From an uncultured Paracoccaceae bacterium (lineage in GTDB: Bacteria; Pseudomonadota; Alphaproteobacteria; Rhodobacterales; Rhodobacteraceae): a DNA stretch of 64,000 nt. The notes below the pieces were generated by a model that was given only the letters and a program-made list of their open reading frames with translations, did no database searches and was not told where the DNA came from. How positions within the stretch are numbered: position 1 is the first letter of the stretch; every line of letters begins with the position of its first letter. A program made the translations under genes and the position numbers. Location of the stretch: assembly GCA_947488175.1 (NCBI GenBank), contig CANKYO010000002.1, positions 248,001 to 312,000 on the forward strand, read 5' to 3'. This document shows, piece after piece, positions 18,732 through 30,099 of this stretch.

Positions 18732-19343
18732 TTGCGGTTTTTTGTTTTAGGCGCGCTGGGCGGTCTGGCGATCACCGCCTGCACGCCAACAGTGACACCG
18801 GTAAAGTCGCTTTCGCTTGTCGAAGGCGGGATCACGGCAAACGCGCCCGCAGGCTATTGCGTGGACCCATCAGCCAGCAAACCCGCTGACGGGTTTGCGG
18901 TGATGTCGTCATGCGCATCGCTCGGGGCGGGGGACAGGGTGCCCGACGTGCTGGGGGTGGCGACGGTTCAGGTCGGTCCACCAGACAGCGGGACCGTGAT
19001 CGGATCGGAAGAGGCGTTGCTGACATTGCTGCAATCGGATGCAGGGGCGGTTCTTCTCAGCGCTGATGGGAGTCAGGACAAAATAAGGGTGCTGGAAGCG
19101 GTGACAGGCGAAAACACGGTGACGGTGCATTTCAGTGATGAAGGTGAACCGCCAATGGCCGGGTTGCAGGGCGAAGAATGGCGCGCCTTCACCGATATTG
19201 ACGGGCGGCTGGTGACAGTCGCCGTGCGCGGGCTGGCCACCGCACCGCTGCGGGATGGAACCGGGAACTGGCTCCTTAACCTTGTAGTCAACGGGCTACT
19301 TGCAACCGGTGGTAGCGCGCCGGATGAAACATCGACGCTATAG
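18732..19343 (+). CDS. Putative lipoprotein of unknown function
   Basis: A 203-residue protein with a lipoprotein signal (RFFVLGALGGLAITAC, lipobox ITAC, Cys at about residue 17), so it is probably anchored to a membrane facing the periplasm. The mature part is rich in beta-type sequence and is not recognised. Translation must start at TTG 18732, two bases past the ilvD stop, since later ATGs would remove the signal peptide. GGAT inside the ilvD end is the likely ribosome site, which suggests coupling to ilvD. Confidence 0.72.
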   Translation: MRFFVLGALGGLAITACTPTVTPVKSLSLVEGGITANAPAGYCVDPSASKPADGFAVMSSCASLGAGDRVPDVLGVATVQVGPPDSGTVIGSEEALLTLLQSDAGAVLLSADGSQDKIRVLEAVTGENTVTVHFSDEGEPPMAGLQGEEWRAFTDIDGRLVTVAVRGLATAPLRDGTGNWLLNLVVNGLLATGGSAPDETSTL

Positions 19344-19409
19344 ATTGTTTCATTCTTTACAGGTGTTTGACACAATCGGCACCAGATCGGGACGGGACAA
19401 AGGATATTC

Positions 19410-20183
19410 ATGGCGTTCAACCCCAATGGGATTATCGGCAGGTTCCTGCACCAGCGCGCCCTGGCGCGGTGGACGGCTGCGGCACGGTCTGCCCCTACCG
19501 CTGACATCGCGATACTGCGGACCCATCGCCAGCAGGCGCGGCAGTTGCGGACGCCACTGCAGGAACTGACCTATATCGCTGATACCCGGCTGGCCTTGCC
19601 CCGGATCGGATCGAATACATTCGCGCGCCCTGCAGGCACGGACTGGTCCTGGCGACCACAACTGTGGCGGGGCGCTTTACCCAAACGCGGGATCGCACCA
19701 GCCCTGAGCAAGTCCCGCCTCGGGCCGGATCTGACGATCTTCCACGATTGTGGAACCAGCGAAATCTCGCTCCGGCAGGTGCGTAATGCAAGGGATCACG
19801 ACCTTGCGGCCTTTGGGGTCACGCTTGAGGTATTTCGCTTTGACGGGACTTTCCTGTCGCTTGTTCTGGATCTGCCGACTGGGGTCTGCGCCGGTTTGAA
19901 AAAACAGCACCTGATCCAGCTGGCCGCCACGATAGACCGGGAAAAACCCATCAGGATACTGGCCCGGTTGAACGTCAAAAATGGACCAAACACCGAACAA
20001 ATCCTGCTCACACTGCCGGATGACGACGCTGAAACAGCCGTCGAATTCGACCTCGCCTATAGCCAGCTCAATGAAAAACGGGCAGAGCGGATGTGGGTCG
20101 ATCTGATGTTCGAAGATCCGCAGATGAACAAGATCACCCTGCGCGACCTGAACGTCTGCAGATATCCCCGCGCCGAGATGTAA
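19410..20183 (+). CDS. DUF6478 family protein
   Basis: A 257-residue soluble protein I place in DUF6478, a family I know mainly from Rhodobacterales. The N-terminus is basic and helical (LARWTAAARSAPTADIAILRTHRQQARQL). The rest is mostly beta, with WSWRPQLW, SEISLRQVRNARDHDLAAF and a tail containing DLMFEDPQMNKITLRDLNVCRYPRAEM. No catalytic motif is evident and the function is unknown. AAAGGA precedes the ATG. A TTGACA-like hexamer at about 19367 could be the -35 of its promoter. The next gene starts 21 bp after its stop. Confidence 0.75.
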   Translation: MAFNPNGIIGRFLHQRALARWTAAARSAPTADIAILRTHRQQARQLRTPLQELTYIADTRLALPRIGSNTFARPAGTDWSWRPQLWRGALPKRGIAPALSKSRLGPDLTIFHDCGTSEISLRQVRNARDHDLAAFGVTLEVFRFDGTFLSLVLDLPTGVCAGLKKQHLIQLAATIDREKPIRILARLNVKNGPNTEQILLTLPDDDAETAVEFDLAYSQLNEKRAERMWVDLMFEDPQMNKITLRDLNVCRYPRAEM

Positions 20184-20204
20184 GCAGCAAAAAAGGGCAC
20201 GCCG

Positions 20205-20570
20205 ATGACCAAAATGACGCTGACCAAAACGCGCCTTTTCGCTGGGGTCTGGGAAGGGGAACTGACCGGAGCAGGAGCGGATCAGCCCGATCTGCAGGTG
20301 ACCCATCTTGGTGAGACCATCGACGGGGTCACGCTCACCCATGATGCGGATCAGGACATCTGGCATGTCAGCATTCCGATCCCGGCACGGCTGATCAGCG
20401 ACGGGGTGCAGACCTTCATTATCAGCGACGGGCAGGGCAGTGTGCTTGACAGTTTCATGCTGCTCTCGGGCGAGGCGCTGGCCGAAGATATCCGGGCCGA
20501 GGTCGCGTTGCTGCGCAATGAACTGGACATGTTGAAACAGTCATTCCGGCGGCACTGCAACGAAGGCTGA
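20205..20570 (+). CDS. Small beta-sandwich plus coiled-coil protein, partner of DUF6478
   Basis: A 121-residue protein. Residues 10-85 look like a small beta domain (LFAGVWEGELTGAG, DIWHVSIPIPARLISDGVQTFIISD). Residues 88-115 form a probable coiled coil (LAEDIRAEVALLRNELDMLKQSFRRHC). I recall similar domains near or fused to other Roseobacter surface or glycan-related proteins, but cannot name the family. AAGGG precedes the ATG. The 21 bp spacing to DUF6478 suggests one transcript and a shared function. Confidence 0.7.
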   Translation: MTKMTLTKTRLFAGVWEGELTGAGADQPDLQVTHLGETIDGVTLTHDADQDIWHVSIPIPARLISDGVQTFIISDGQGSVLDSFMLLSGEALAEDIRAEVALLRNELDMLKQSFRRHCNEG

Positions 20571-20705
20571 CGGGTGCGCCGTTACGTCGCCCGGCCCGCT
20601 TCGGATCAAAATATTCCGCCAGATCAATAGATTGTCAGAAGCACAACCATCCTGCCATGCGCCCCGTAACAAACTCGTTAACAGGGACTTGAAAGGATTT
20701 TCCCC

Positions 20706-21197
20706 ATGAATCGTCGTTTTGCATTGAAGTCAGCCATCCTTGCCGCAGGTGTCGCCGTTGTCGCCGCCTGTACGCCTATGATGGAAAAAGAACCTGACAT
20801 CGTCGACATCGCGTCCTCCAACGGTAATTTCAACACGCTGGTCGCCGCCGTTTCCGCCGCTGGTCTGGTTGAGACACTCAAGGGCGATGGCCCCTTCACC
20901 GTCTTCGCGCCTACAGATGCTGCCTTTGCCGCATTGCCAGCCGGCACCGTCGACACCCTGCTGCTGCCTGAAAACAAGGATCAGCTGGTCGCGATCCTGA
21001 CCTATCACGTCGTGCCGGGTGCGGTGACCTCCGACCAACTCGCCGGTCAGCGACTCAGCGTGGCCACCGTAAACGGGGCGGACGTACATATCGACGGTCG
21101 CAATGGCGTAAAAGTCGAAAACGCCAACGTGACCACCGCGGATATCATCGCCTCCAACGGCGTGATCCACGTGATCGACAGCGTCCTGCTGCCGTAA
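20706..21197 (+). CDS. Fasciclin-domain lipoprotein
   Basis: A 163-residue protein with a lipoprotein signal (VAVVAACTP, lipidated Cys at about 22) followed by a single FAS1 domain. The domain shows the H1 box ([17 protein letters not shown]), the conserved [10 protein letters not shown] segment and the H2 end ([14 protein letters not shown]). FAS1 domains mediate cell-surface adhesion or matrix contacts. Here the protein is probably displayed in the periplasm or on the outer membrane. AAGGA lies nine bases before the ATG. A hairpin terminator follows. Confidence 0.9.
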   Translation: MNRRFALKSAILAAGVAVVAACTPMMEKEPDIVDIASSNGNFNTLVAAVSAAGLVETLKGDGPFTVFAPTDAAFAALPAGTVDTLLLPENKDQLVAILTYHVVPGAVTSDQLAGQRLSVATVNGADVHIDGRNGVKVENANVTTADIIASNGVIHVIDSVLLP

Positions 21198-21223
21198 TCA
21201 ACGTATCGTTCGCGAAAGCAAAA

Positions 21224-21247
21224 GGGTGGCCGCTTTCACGGCCACCC
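21224..21247. terminator. Stem-loop between convergent genes
   Basis: GGGTGGCCG (21224-21232) and CGGCCACCC (21239-21247) form a perfect 9 bp stem with a 6-base loop, 27 bp after the fasciclin stop. It could serve both the fasciclin transcript and the converging DUF481 transcript. The T-run is weak (CCTTCTTC). Confidence 0.6.
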
Positions 21248-21297
21248 CCTTCTTCCCTGATCATGCTCTCAGGTGCTTGGGAACGCTGATCGTATGA

Positions 21298-22158
21298 TCA
21301 GTTGAAGTTATAGATCACCGACACACCCAGGGTGTTCACAGCGTCCGACAGGTCGTCATCGGATTCGCTGTTGAAGTTGGTGGTGTAGCTGGTGCGCAGC
21401 GACAGAGTATCTGTCATTGCCACGTTCAGCGCCAACTCGTTGGTGACGGTGGTCGCAGTTTCCGAATAAATCACGTCGGTGTCGTTGGTGACATAGGTCG
21501 TCTCGGTCAGGCTGCGGAACACGTTGGACGATACCGAAGCTGCGGCTTCAGAGATATCCTCGGTCTCCCGCGGGTCGCCTTCCATCGATGTCACACGCTT
21601 TGCGGCGCGGTAGCCGGGGCCAGCTTGAACCGACCACTGCGTGTCGGCAGTGTTGTAGATCCGGTAACCCAGACCAGCACCGGCAAAGATGTCCTGTGTG
21701 AACTCGCCTTCGCTATCGGCCAGATTGTCATAGGCGGCTTCCAGTTTGCCATAAGCAAAGAAGGTCGCGGTTAGGTCGCGGCGATAATCAACGCCAGCCA
21801 GCAACGTGTCCTTTGTCTTTTCGCCATCAAATTCGCCGTAAGCCAAGCTGGCGGTGATATCGAGGCCATTGATGCCGTCAAATGTGCCATAACGCAGGCC
21901 AAGGCCGACATCGGTCGTGTTGTCACCGTCGCTGCTGACGGATGTACCGCGCACAGCCAGCGAACCGTAAGAGCCGATTTCGCGGCCTTCATTACCGAAA
22001 CGGCCGATGTCACGCTCGCGATCTTCCTCGATCTGCTCTTCCAGGTCTTCGACCGCATCGGCAGATGCATCTTCGTTGTTGAATGTTGTGGTTTGCGCAG
22101 CACCGGCTGTCGCGATGAAACCGCTGATAGCGGCGATAATAAAGACGTTCTTTGTCAT
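21298..22158 (-). CDS. DUF481-type outer-membrane beta-barrel protein
   Basis: A 286-residue protein with a cleaved signal peptide (ATAGAAQ-TTT) and an alternating, aromatic-capped strand pattern. It ends NTLGVSVIYNFN, like outer-membrane barrels recognised by the BAM complex. It resembles the DUF481/YdiY family. Residues of about 28-60 form an acidic, Arg-containing helix (DAVEDLEEQIEEDRERDIGRF), likely a coiled-coil or linker before the barrel. AAAGGA precedes the ATG. The function is unknown. Confidence 0.78.
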   Translation of the reverse strand: MTKNVFIIAAISGFIATAGAAQTTTFNNEDASADAVEDLEEQIEEDRERDIGRFGNEGREIGSYGSLAVRGTSVSSDGDNTTDVGLGLRYGTFDGINGLDITASLAYGEFDGEKTKDTLLAGVDYRRDLTATFFAYGKLEAAYDNLADSEGEFTQDIFAGAGLGYRIYNTADTQWSVQAGPGYRAAKRVTSMEGDPRETEDISEAAASVSSNVFRSLTETTYVTNDTDVIYSETATTVTNELALNVAMTDTLSLRTSYTTNFNSESDDDLSDAVNTLGVSVIYNFN

Positions 22159-22287
22159 GGGTCTATCCTTTCCCAGGAAAGTGACCCGCCCTTTAAGGGG
22201 AACGGGAGCATCTCTGCTGACCCGCTATCTATGGACAGACCACCATCAAGGGAAATTCAAAATAATCATGCTTAAAGCGATTATTTA

Positions 22288-23220
22288 TTATGGATCAATT
22301 GTCTTGCCCATAACGCCTACCGCCTGATCCTCACTGATATCACGTAGCTTTGCGATCACCGCCTCGCCGTCGGCTTCAGCGGCGCCGGCCACCTGCGCCA
22401 ATACTTGCGCGGCCACACTGCGGATAGCGGGGTCAAGGTCCTCGCGCCACACCGCCCAGACCGGATAGGGAAAGCGCGGCGCATCGGGCACCAAATGCAG
22501 TTGCCCGGCATCCAGATACCGCTTCACATAGCGGGCGGGCAGATATCCTGCCGCCTGCCGGTTCACGATGAACTCGGCAGCCAACGCCCCCAGTGCAAAG
22601 GTTAGTCCGGGATTGGTCAGATCAGGCAGGGCCAGCGCATGGGCGCTCACAAATTCCGGGCCCCAGTCCACGAAGACATAGCGATCATCCAGATCCATCG
22701 TCGGGTCAGGCCAAGAGGCAACAAGCACCAGTTCCTCCTCCAGCACCTCCTCTGCCACCAACCCGGGGCGCAGCTGCGGCATATAAAGCAGGCCGACATG
22801 CATGATCCCTTCGATCAGGAACCGGGTCAGCCGGTCCGGCATCCCCAGTTCGGCCCGGATATTCAGATCAGGCATATCCGTGCGCAACCCGTCGATCCAG
22901 CGAAACCCCAGCCGGGGCCACAGCGAATACTGCGCGCCAATGGTCAGGGACCGGGTAAACCCCTCTGGGATCGCGACCTGCTGACGCGCCTCTTCCCACA
23001 CCCGGATCATCGACAAGGCATAGCGTTCAAACTCGCGGCCCGCATTGGTCAGTTCCGCCCCCGCCTTGGACCGGGTGAACATCGGCTTGCCCAGCACATC
23101 CTCCAGCCGTTGGATGCGCAGGGATACAGCAGATTGCGTGACGTAGAGCCGTTCAGATGCCGACACGAACGATCCGGTCGCAGCCACCTCCAGAAATGTC
23201 TTCAGCAGTGTGATGTCCAT
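22288..23220 (-). CDS. LysR-family transcriptional regulator
   Basis: A 310-residue LysR-type regulator. The N-terminal winged HTH reads DITLLKTFLEVAATGSFVSASERLYVTQSAVSLRIQRLE, and the effector-binding domain spans about residues 90-290. The ATG at 23220 gives the standard LysR N-terminus. It is divergent from the small lipoprotein gene at 23357, the classical layout for a LysR regulator and its target. The intergenic stretch has an A/T-rich imperfect repeat (ATAAGC-N7-GCTTTAT at about 23232). The inducer is unknown. Confidence 0.88.
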   Translation of the reverse strand: MDITLLKTFLEVAATGSFVSASERLYVTQSAVSLRIQRLEDVLGKPMFTRSKAGAELTNAGREFERYALSMIRVWEEARQQVAIPEGFTRSLTIGAQYSLWPRLGFRWIDGLRTDMPDLNIRAELGMPDRLTRFLIEGIMHVGLLYMPQLRPGLVAEEVLEEELVLVASWPDPTMDLDDRYVFVDWGPEFVSAHALALPDLTNPGLTFALGALAAEFIVNRQAAGYLPARYVKRYLDAGQLHLVPDAPRFPYPVWAVWREDLDPAIRSVAAQVLAQVAGAAEADGEAVIAKLRDISEDQAVGVMGKTIDP

Positions 23221-23356
23221 TGCAACAAGCCCATAAGCAAATATCGCTTTATACATATTTCTTATTCGTTTTTCTTCTGAATGGACAGCCCCTATCTAGG
23301 TCTCAAGCAAAGGCACCCCGCCAAACGCACCGTCTGAACCTTGAAAGGACAAGACA

Positions 23357-23557
23357 ATGAAAACGACATTCGCACGCACCGTCATGATCCTGACCGGCAT
23401 CGTATTCCTGAGCGCATGTTCCGCCGAAAAGGTTGTCGACCGCAGCATCGACGGTGGCCTTTTCATCGCAAACACCACCGTGAAAGGCGCCGTGGGGGCC
23501 ACCAAACTGGCCGTGCGCGGCACTGGCGCTGCCAACAATGCGGTCTCGGGGGAATAA
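23357..23557 (+). CDS. Small lipoprotein
   Basis: A 66-residue protein with a lipoprotein signal (GIVFLSACSAEK, lipidated Cys at about 21) and a short, glycine- and alanine-rich mature part (NTTVKGAVGATKLAVRGTGAA). AAGGA lies seven bases before the ATG. It lies divergent from a LysR gene, so it may be its target, and ends before a strong terminator. I recognise no family. Confidence 0.72.
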   Translation: MKTTFARTVMILTGIVFLSACSAEKVVDRSIDGGLFIANTTVKGAVGATKLAVRGTGAANNAVSGE

Positions 23558-23635
23558 GGATCAGGGCGAAAATGTAAGCGATGCGGGCAGACCCTTGTCC
23601 CGGTCGGCGCTCGCATCGCAATACCTGATCCTACT

Positions 23636-23676
23636 GACCCTGCCGCACGGCAACTTCTGCGCGGCAGGGTCTTTTT
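23636..23676 (+). terminator. Strong rho-independent terminator
   Basis: GACCCTGCCGC (23636-23646) pairs perfectly with GCGGCAGGGTC (23661-23671), an 11 bp stem, and is followed by TTTTT. It ends the small lipoprotein transcript and lies 19 bp before the stop of the converging MFS gene. Confidence 0.88.
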
Positions 23677-23694
23677 CATGAATACCACCCGGTG

Positions 23695-24891
23695 TCAGTG
23701 CCTATTCATCCGCCAGATTAACGGGACAATCGCCACGATCAGTATGGCACCGAACAAAAACGACGCGCCGGGCAAATACAGCCCCTCACCGTTCACAAAT
23801 CGTTCGAACACACCGGTCATCGCAAGCGGGGCCGCGACGGCCGCCACCGATGACAGCGACGCAATCACCCCCTGCACCAATCCCTGCTGATCTTCGCCCA
23901 CACGATTGGCGGCAAAGGCCGTCATCAAAGGCGGCGCCATGTCGGACAAAGCCGCGATAGGCAGAAAGACGACCACGGCCCACACCGCACTTGCCCCACC
24001 AAACCCAACCATTGCGATCACTGCGGCAAAAGTGGCGATCTTCAGCGTCCTGAAATCGCCCAACCGCCTGGTCAGTTGCGGCAATATACCGGCCTGCACG
24101 CCAGCAATCAGCACGCCATAACCCGACAATGTCAGGCCAATGGTGAACCCATCCCAGCCAAAGACCTCACGCCCCCAAAACGCCCAAAGCGTCGGATAGA
24201 CCATATTGGCGAACTCAAAAACAAAGATGCAGATCAACGGAATGGCAAGGCCGGGGACCACGAACGTCCGGATAATCGTGCCAAACGGGTTCAGATCGCG
24301 CCGCCCGAAAGGACGCCGGTTGTCCAGCTTCAGCGATTCCGGCAACACAAAAAGCCCAAACGCCACGTTCAGCGCCGACAGGCCCGCCGCGATCCAGAAC
24401 GGTGCCGTGACATGCCAGCCCGACGCCATCCCGCCCATCGCAGGCCCCAGCACAAAGCCGATCCCGAACGCGGCCCCGATCATGCCAAAGGCCGCCCCGC
24501 GCTCTTCCGGCTTGGCGATGTCCGCAATATAGGCAGTCGCGGTGATATATGTGGCCCCCGCCATCCCCGCCACAACCCGGCCCACCAGCAGCACCCAATA
24601 GGTCTGCGCCATCGCCATGATCACATAATCAATGGTCAGCGTGACAAGGGCCGCGATCAAGACGGGTTTGCGCCCATAGGCATCCGACAAGCTGCCCACA
24701 ATCGGCCCAAACAGAAACATCGCCGCGGCATAGGCCGACATCATCACGCCACCCCAGAACGCGCCCTCGGCCGTGCTGGAAGCACCCACGCGATCCATCA
24801 GGTCCGGCATGATCGGAAACACGATCCCGATCCCGATGGCGTCGATCATCAGGGTGGCAAGGATGAACAGAAAAGGACCGTTGAGTTTCAT
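23695..24891 (-). CDS. MFS transporter, TCR/Tet type
   Basis: A 398-residue, twelve-helix major facilitator carrier close to the tetracycline-resistance (TCR/TetA) branch. The opening LMIDAIGIGIVFPIMPDLMDRVG and motif A GSLSDAYGRKPV are typical, followed by GRVVAGMAGATYITATAYIADI and motif C GIGFVLGPAMGG. Chromosomal members in marine bacteria are generally uncharacterised drug/H+ antiporters, so tetracycline resistance should not be assumed. The ATG at 24891 is used, and an in-frame GTG lies at 24906. Confidence 0.85.
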   Translation of the reverse strand: MKLNGPFLFILATLMIDAIGIGIVFPIMPDLMDRVGASSTAEGAFWGGVMMSAYAAAMFLFGPIVGSLSDAYGRKPVLIAALVTLTIDYVIMAMAQTYWVLLVGRVVAGMAGATYITATAYIADIAKPEERGAAFGMIGAAFGIGFVLGPAMGGMASGWHVTAPFWIAAGLSALNVAFGLFVLPESLKLDNRRPFGRRDLNPFGTIIRTFVVPGLAIPLICIFVFEFANMVYPTLWAFWGREVFGWDGFTIGLTLSGYGVLIAGVQAGILPQLTRRLGDFRTLKIATFAAVIAMVGFGGASAVWAVVVFLPIAALSDMAPPLMTAFAANRVGEDQQGLVQGVIASLSSVAAVAAPLAMTGVFERFVNGEGLYLPGASFLFGAILIVAIVPLIWRMNRH

Positions 24892-24940
24892 GGCGCCACA
24901 CGACACGCGAAACAGGACCTAGACAAGCCCAAAAGGCTGT

Positions 24941-25783
24941 TTACCCATTCCCCCCTAGATCATCCCATATCGCGCGCACCCAATGCATGATCACCTGCGC
25001 CTCTTCCCAGCGGTTCGACATCTCGCGGCCCTGCGCATCGGTCATGGCATATTCCGGCGGACCAAGCTCGCAGACAAAGATGCAATCGCCCGACGCATTC
25101 CGCGCCCGCCAATCGGCCAGCCCTTCGCGCCACCAGCCCTTGAACAAGTCCACCCATTTCTGATGCTGGGGGAAGTCCAACTGCAACTGAATCTGCTGAC
25201 GGGATGCCACGCGCCCCTGAAAGCTGTCGGATCGCTGCAAGATCCGGCTGATCAGCCCCATGTCGTGGTTAGACAGGGGAAACCAGAATTCCCGATCCAC
25301 CACATAATGCGACAGGTCGGCACACATCTGCATCTGCGGAATGCGGTCCAGCAATTGCAGGGTCGTATACAGATCATTGGTGATACAGTTGCGATGGGTC
25401 TCAAACTGCACCGGCACACCAATGCGCTCCGCCATCCCGATCCAAGTTTCAATCACCGGCACCATATCATCCAGCGCAATCGGCATTACCTGCCCGATCA
25501 CATCCACAAACGGCGCGCCAAAATCGGCGGCCATATGCAGCGTATCTTCGAGGCTCTGGGTCGTCTTGGGAAAGGCCACGATCAGCGGCGTCAGCCCCTG
25601 CGCCTCCATATGCGGACGCACCGCATGGGCGACCGCGACATCGGACGCCCCAAGATCAATCGCCATGCCATCAAAGCCGGCCTCGGCGACCATTGCGCAG
25701 ACCTGATCCAGCGGCAGCTTCACCCCCGTCTGGTCATGCGGCTGCATCGCCCATAGCGAGGTATAAACCTGTAATCGCCGCAT
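24941..25783 (-). CDS. Sugar phosphate isomerase/epimerase-like TIM-barrel protein
   Basis: A 280-residue protein of the xylose isomerase-like TIM-barrel superfamily. Visible metal-site candidates are Glu in PVQFETHRNCITND, Asp/His in MCADLSHYVVDREFW, and the late Glu in VCELGPPEYAM. Members isomerise or epimerise ketoses or cleave related compounds. The substrate here is unknown. A GGGGGG run lies just before the ATG at 25783. Its neighbours, an MFS carrier downstream and DUF998 upstream, give no clear pathway. Confidence 0.78.
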   Translation of the reverse strand: MRRLQVYTSLWAMQPHDQTGVKLPLDQVCAMVAEAGFDGMAIDLGASDVAVAHAVRPHMEAQGLTPLIVAFPKTTQSLEDTLHMAADFGAPFVDVIGQVMPIALDDMVPVIETWIGMAERIGVPVQFETHRNCITNDLYTTLQLLDRIPQMQMCADLSHYVVDREFWFPLSNHDMGLISRILQRSDSFQGRVASRQQIQLQLDFPQHQKWVDLFKGWWREGLADWRARNASGDCIFVCELGPPEYAMTDAQGREMSNRWEEAQVIMHWVRAIWDDLGGNG

Positions 25784-25846
25784 GCGCTGCCCCCCATGTT
25801 AGCCACAGGCACTGTCACGCAGGGCCGCAAGGCACGCAATGCAAAA

Positions 25847-26500
25847 TCAACTCACCTCTGATCTCGCCTGCGAAGCCCGGCGGGTCATCCAGTTGGAAAA
25901 CGGCACGGTCCACAACAAGGTCGCGGCGATGGCCAGCTTCTCAAGCCCGCCATCAATCCAGTCGGGGGCAAGCTTAAAGGCGGTGGCAAAAACCGCCCAT
26001 AACACCGCCGAGACCAGAAACAGACGGGCCATCGACGGGGCCGTGTCGCGAAAGGAATACCACATCAGAATCGGCCCGATCAGGTAAAGTGGACCAAGCA
26101 GGAATGTCAGCCGCGTATGTACGCTCATCCCATCGGTTTCAGCGGTGCGGCCAAACGCATCCCACAAGCCAATCGCGACAATCACCAAGGCCAATAAGGC
26201 AAAACACAGGATACTGGCAGTCCAGCGCTTGGTCCCCGCATGGATATGTGCCGAACCAATCGCTAGCCCCAGCAATGACGCGGCATTAATGAAAAATCCG
26301 CTATCCATGATCCAGCGGTGCGGTCCGCGGCCCAGATCGCTTACGGTATCGGCAAGGAAATCATGCTCGGCCACAAGGCTGGCCCAGATCAGCGCGCCGG
26401 TCGGGGCAACGCTGCCGATCAGGCCCAAGATCCCGCAAAAGGCCAGCAGCAGGGGCTCGATTCTGGGGGCGGACAGGGCGTCTTCGGTTGAAGCAGGCAT
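25847..26500 (-). CDS. DUF998 integral membrane protein
   Basis: A 217-residue membrane protein with about six hydrophobic helices. The DUF998 pattern is seen in the first two helices and loop (HDFLADTVSDLGRGPHRWIMDSGFFINA) and in the VHTRLTFLLGPLYLIGPILMWYSF segment. The family is of unknown function. The gene ends 63 bp before the TIM-barrel gene's start on the same strand, so cotranscription is possible. Confidence 0.78.
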   Translation of the reverse strand: MPASTEDALSAPRIEPLLLAFCGILGLIGSVAPTGALIWASLVAEHDFLADTVSDLGRGPHRWIMDSGFFINAASLLGLAIGSAHIHAGTKRWTASILCFALLALVIVAIGLWDAFGRTAETDGMSVHTRLTFLLGPLYLIGPILMWYSFRDTAPSMARLFLVSAVLWAVFATAFKLAPDWIDGGLEKLAIAATLLWTVPFSNWMTRRASQARSEVS

Positions 26501-26560
26501 AGATCAATCCATCGTGGCAATGCCAGTCATCAACGGCATGTGGGCCGAATGGTTCCCTGT

Positions 26561-27544
26561 TTACTCCGCCGGTATCCGGCTGACCCGACCACCAGCGCGG
26601 GGAATGACCCAGACCTCATCCATGGGATACTGGCTTTCATCCTTTGCCATCAGTTTACGGATCACCTCGATCTGGAACTCGATCCAGCCCATGCGATGCA
26701 CCGCGCCCGCCTTCGTCTCGATCCGGTCATTGAGGTCACGCAGTTTCCAGAACGGCACGGCGGGAAAGGTATGATGGGCGGTATGGTATGGCATCTGCCA
26801 GCACAGCCAGCGCTGCAGGACATTGGCACGGGTGGAGCGGGTGTTTTCCATGATGTCGTTTTCATGGGACAGCCCCAGATGCTCAATCGTGTTCTGCAAC
26901 TGATGGATCGGCTTGGTCAGCACCATGGGGATCAGCCAGAATATCAGGGCCGCCCAGCTTCCCAGCCAGACCGAAATCAGGGCAATCACCGCATACCCCG
27001 CCAGATGCAACCGGCTTTCGCGGATCACCTTGGCCTCTTCCTCGGCGCGGATGTAAGGCTCAATGATGATGCCCCGCGCGCGGCGAACGATCCCCACAAC
27101 GCGGTTACGCCAATAGGTAACTCCGCTGAGCCACATAAGGTATGTGGTCAGCGTATAGGGCTCGCGGACCAGCTCACCATCGCGTTCCCAATCCTGCGTG
27201 TACTGGTGATGGGCGAAATGCATGATCTGGTCGAAATCGCGGGGGAAAAGCTGGATGAACCCGATGATCCGGCCAAGATGCTCATTCAGCCTGCGGGTTT
27301 TGAACACCGTCGCATGGGACAATTCATGCTGGGCGGCATAAAGGAAATTCAGCAACACGCCCAATGCCAGCCCGGTCAGCAGCACCCACCACGTCCCCAT
27401 GACTTGCGCATGCAGGGCGGCCACAATCGCAATCGCCCCCACATGGCTCGTCATCTGCAACGCGCCACGCAGATCAGACCGTTCCGACAGGGCGCGCAGC
27501 TCCGCCGGTGTCAGCAATTTCCGCCGTGAAAAACTCTGCTCCAT
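26561..27544 (-). CDS. Membrane fatty acid desaturase family protein
   Basis: A 327-residue integral membrane di-iron enzyme. The three histidine boxes are all present: QHELSHATVF, HFAHHQYTQ and HTAHHTF. Four or more hydrophobic helices surround them. Such proteins insert double bonds into acyl chains or hydroxylate or demethylate related lipids. ATG 27544 is preferred to an in-frame start 36 bp upstream because it follows CAGGG. A 7 bp hairpin (27554-27571) lies immediately upstream of this start in the leader. The gene is divergent from fadH, with a conserved repeat element between them. Confidence 0.85.
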   Translation of the reverse strand: MEQSFSRRKLLTPAELRALSERSDLRGALQMTSHVGAIAIVAALHAQVMGTWWVLLTGLALGVLLNFLYAAQHELSHATVFKTRRLNEHLGRIIGFIQLFPRDFDQIMHFAHHQYTQDWERDGELVREPYTLTTYLMWLSGVTYWRNRVVGIVRRARGIIIEPYIRAEEEAKVIRESRLHLAGYAVIALISVWLGSWAALIFWLIPMVLTKPIHQLQNTIEHLGLSHENDIMENTRSTRANVLQRWLCWQMPYHTAHHTFPAVPFWKLRDLNDRIETKAGAVHRMGWIEFQIEVIRKLMAKDESQYPMDEVWVIPRAGGRVSRIPAE

Positions 27545-27553
27545 GCCCTGCAG

Positions 27554-27571
27554 GGTGGGTGCAAACCCACC
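27554..27571 (-). promoter_or_regulatory. Leader hairpin next to the desaturase start
   Basis: GGTGGGT (27554-27560) and ACCCACC (27565-27571) form a perfect 7 bp stem with a GCAA loop, ending about ten bases before the desaturase start codon. It could mask the ribosome site. Function is inferred only. Confidence 0.4.
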
Positions 27572-27600
27572 GTGCGTCAATCCTTAACGCGACATTCACA

Positions 27601-29869
<2,269 letters not shown>

Positions 29870-30099
29870 GCAACTTTTTGCCTTTCGATCGTGGGCCGAT
29901 GAGCTTGTCCTAAGGTCAATCAAGCCCCATGAAATAAGGCACCTTGGCAGCATTGAGGCCGATTTCGTCAAGGGAATCAGCTGTTTCCACAGGTGAACCA
30001 AATCCGCATTTACCCCGGTATTGTCAGGCATTGGTCCCATTCCTGCCTGATTTCGCGCCCAAGAATGGACTCAAGTTGATAGAGTTTTAGGAAGCGCGC

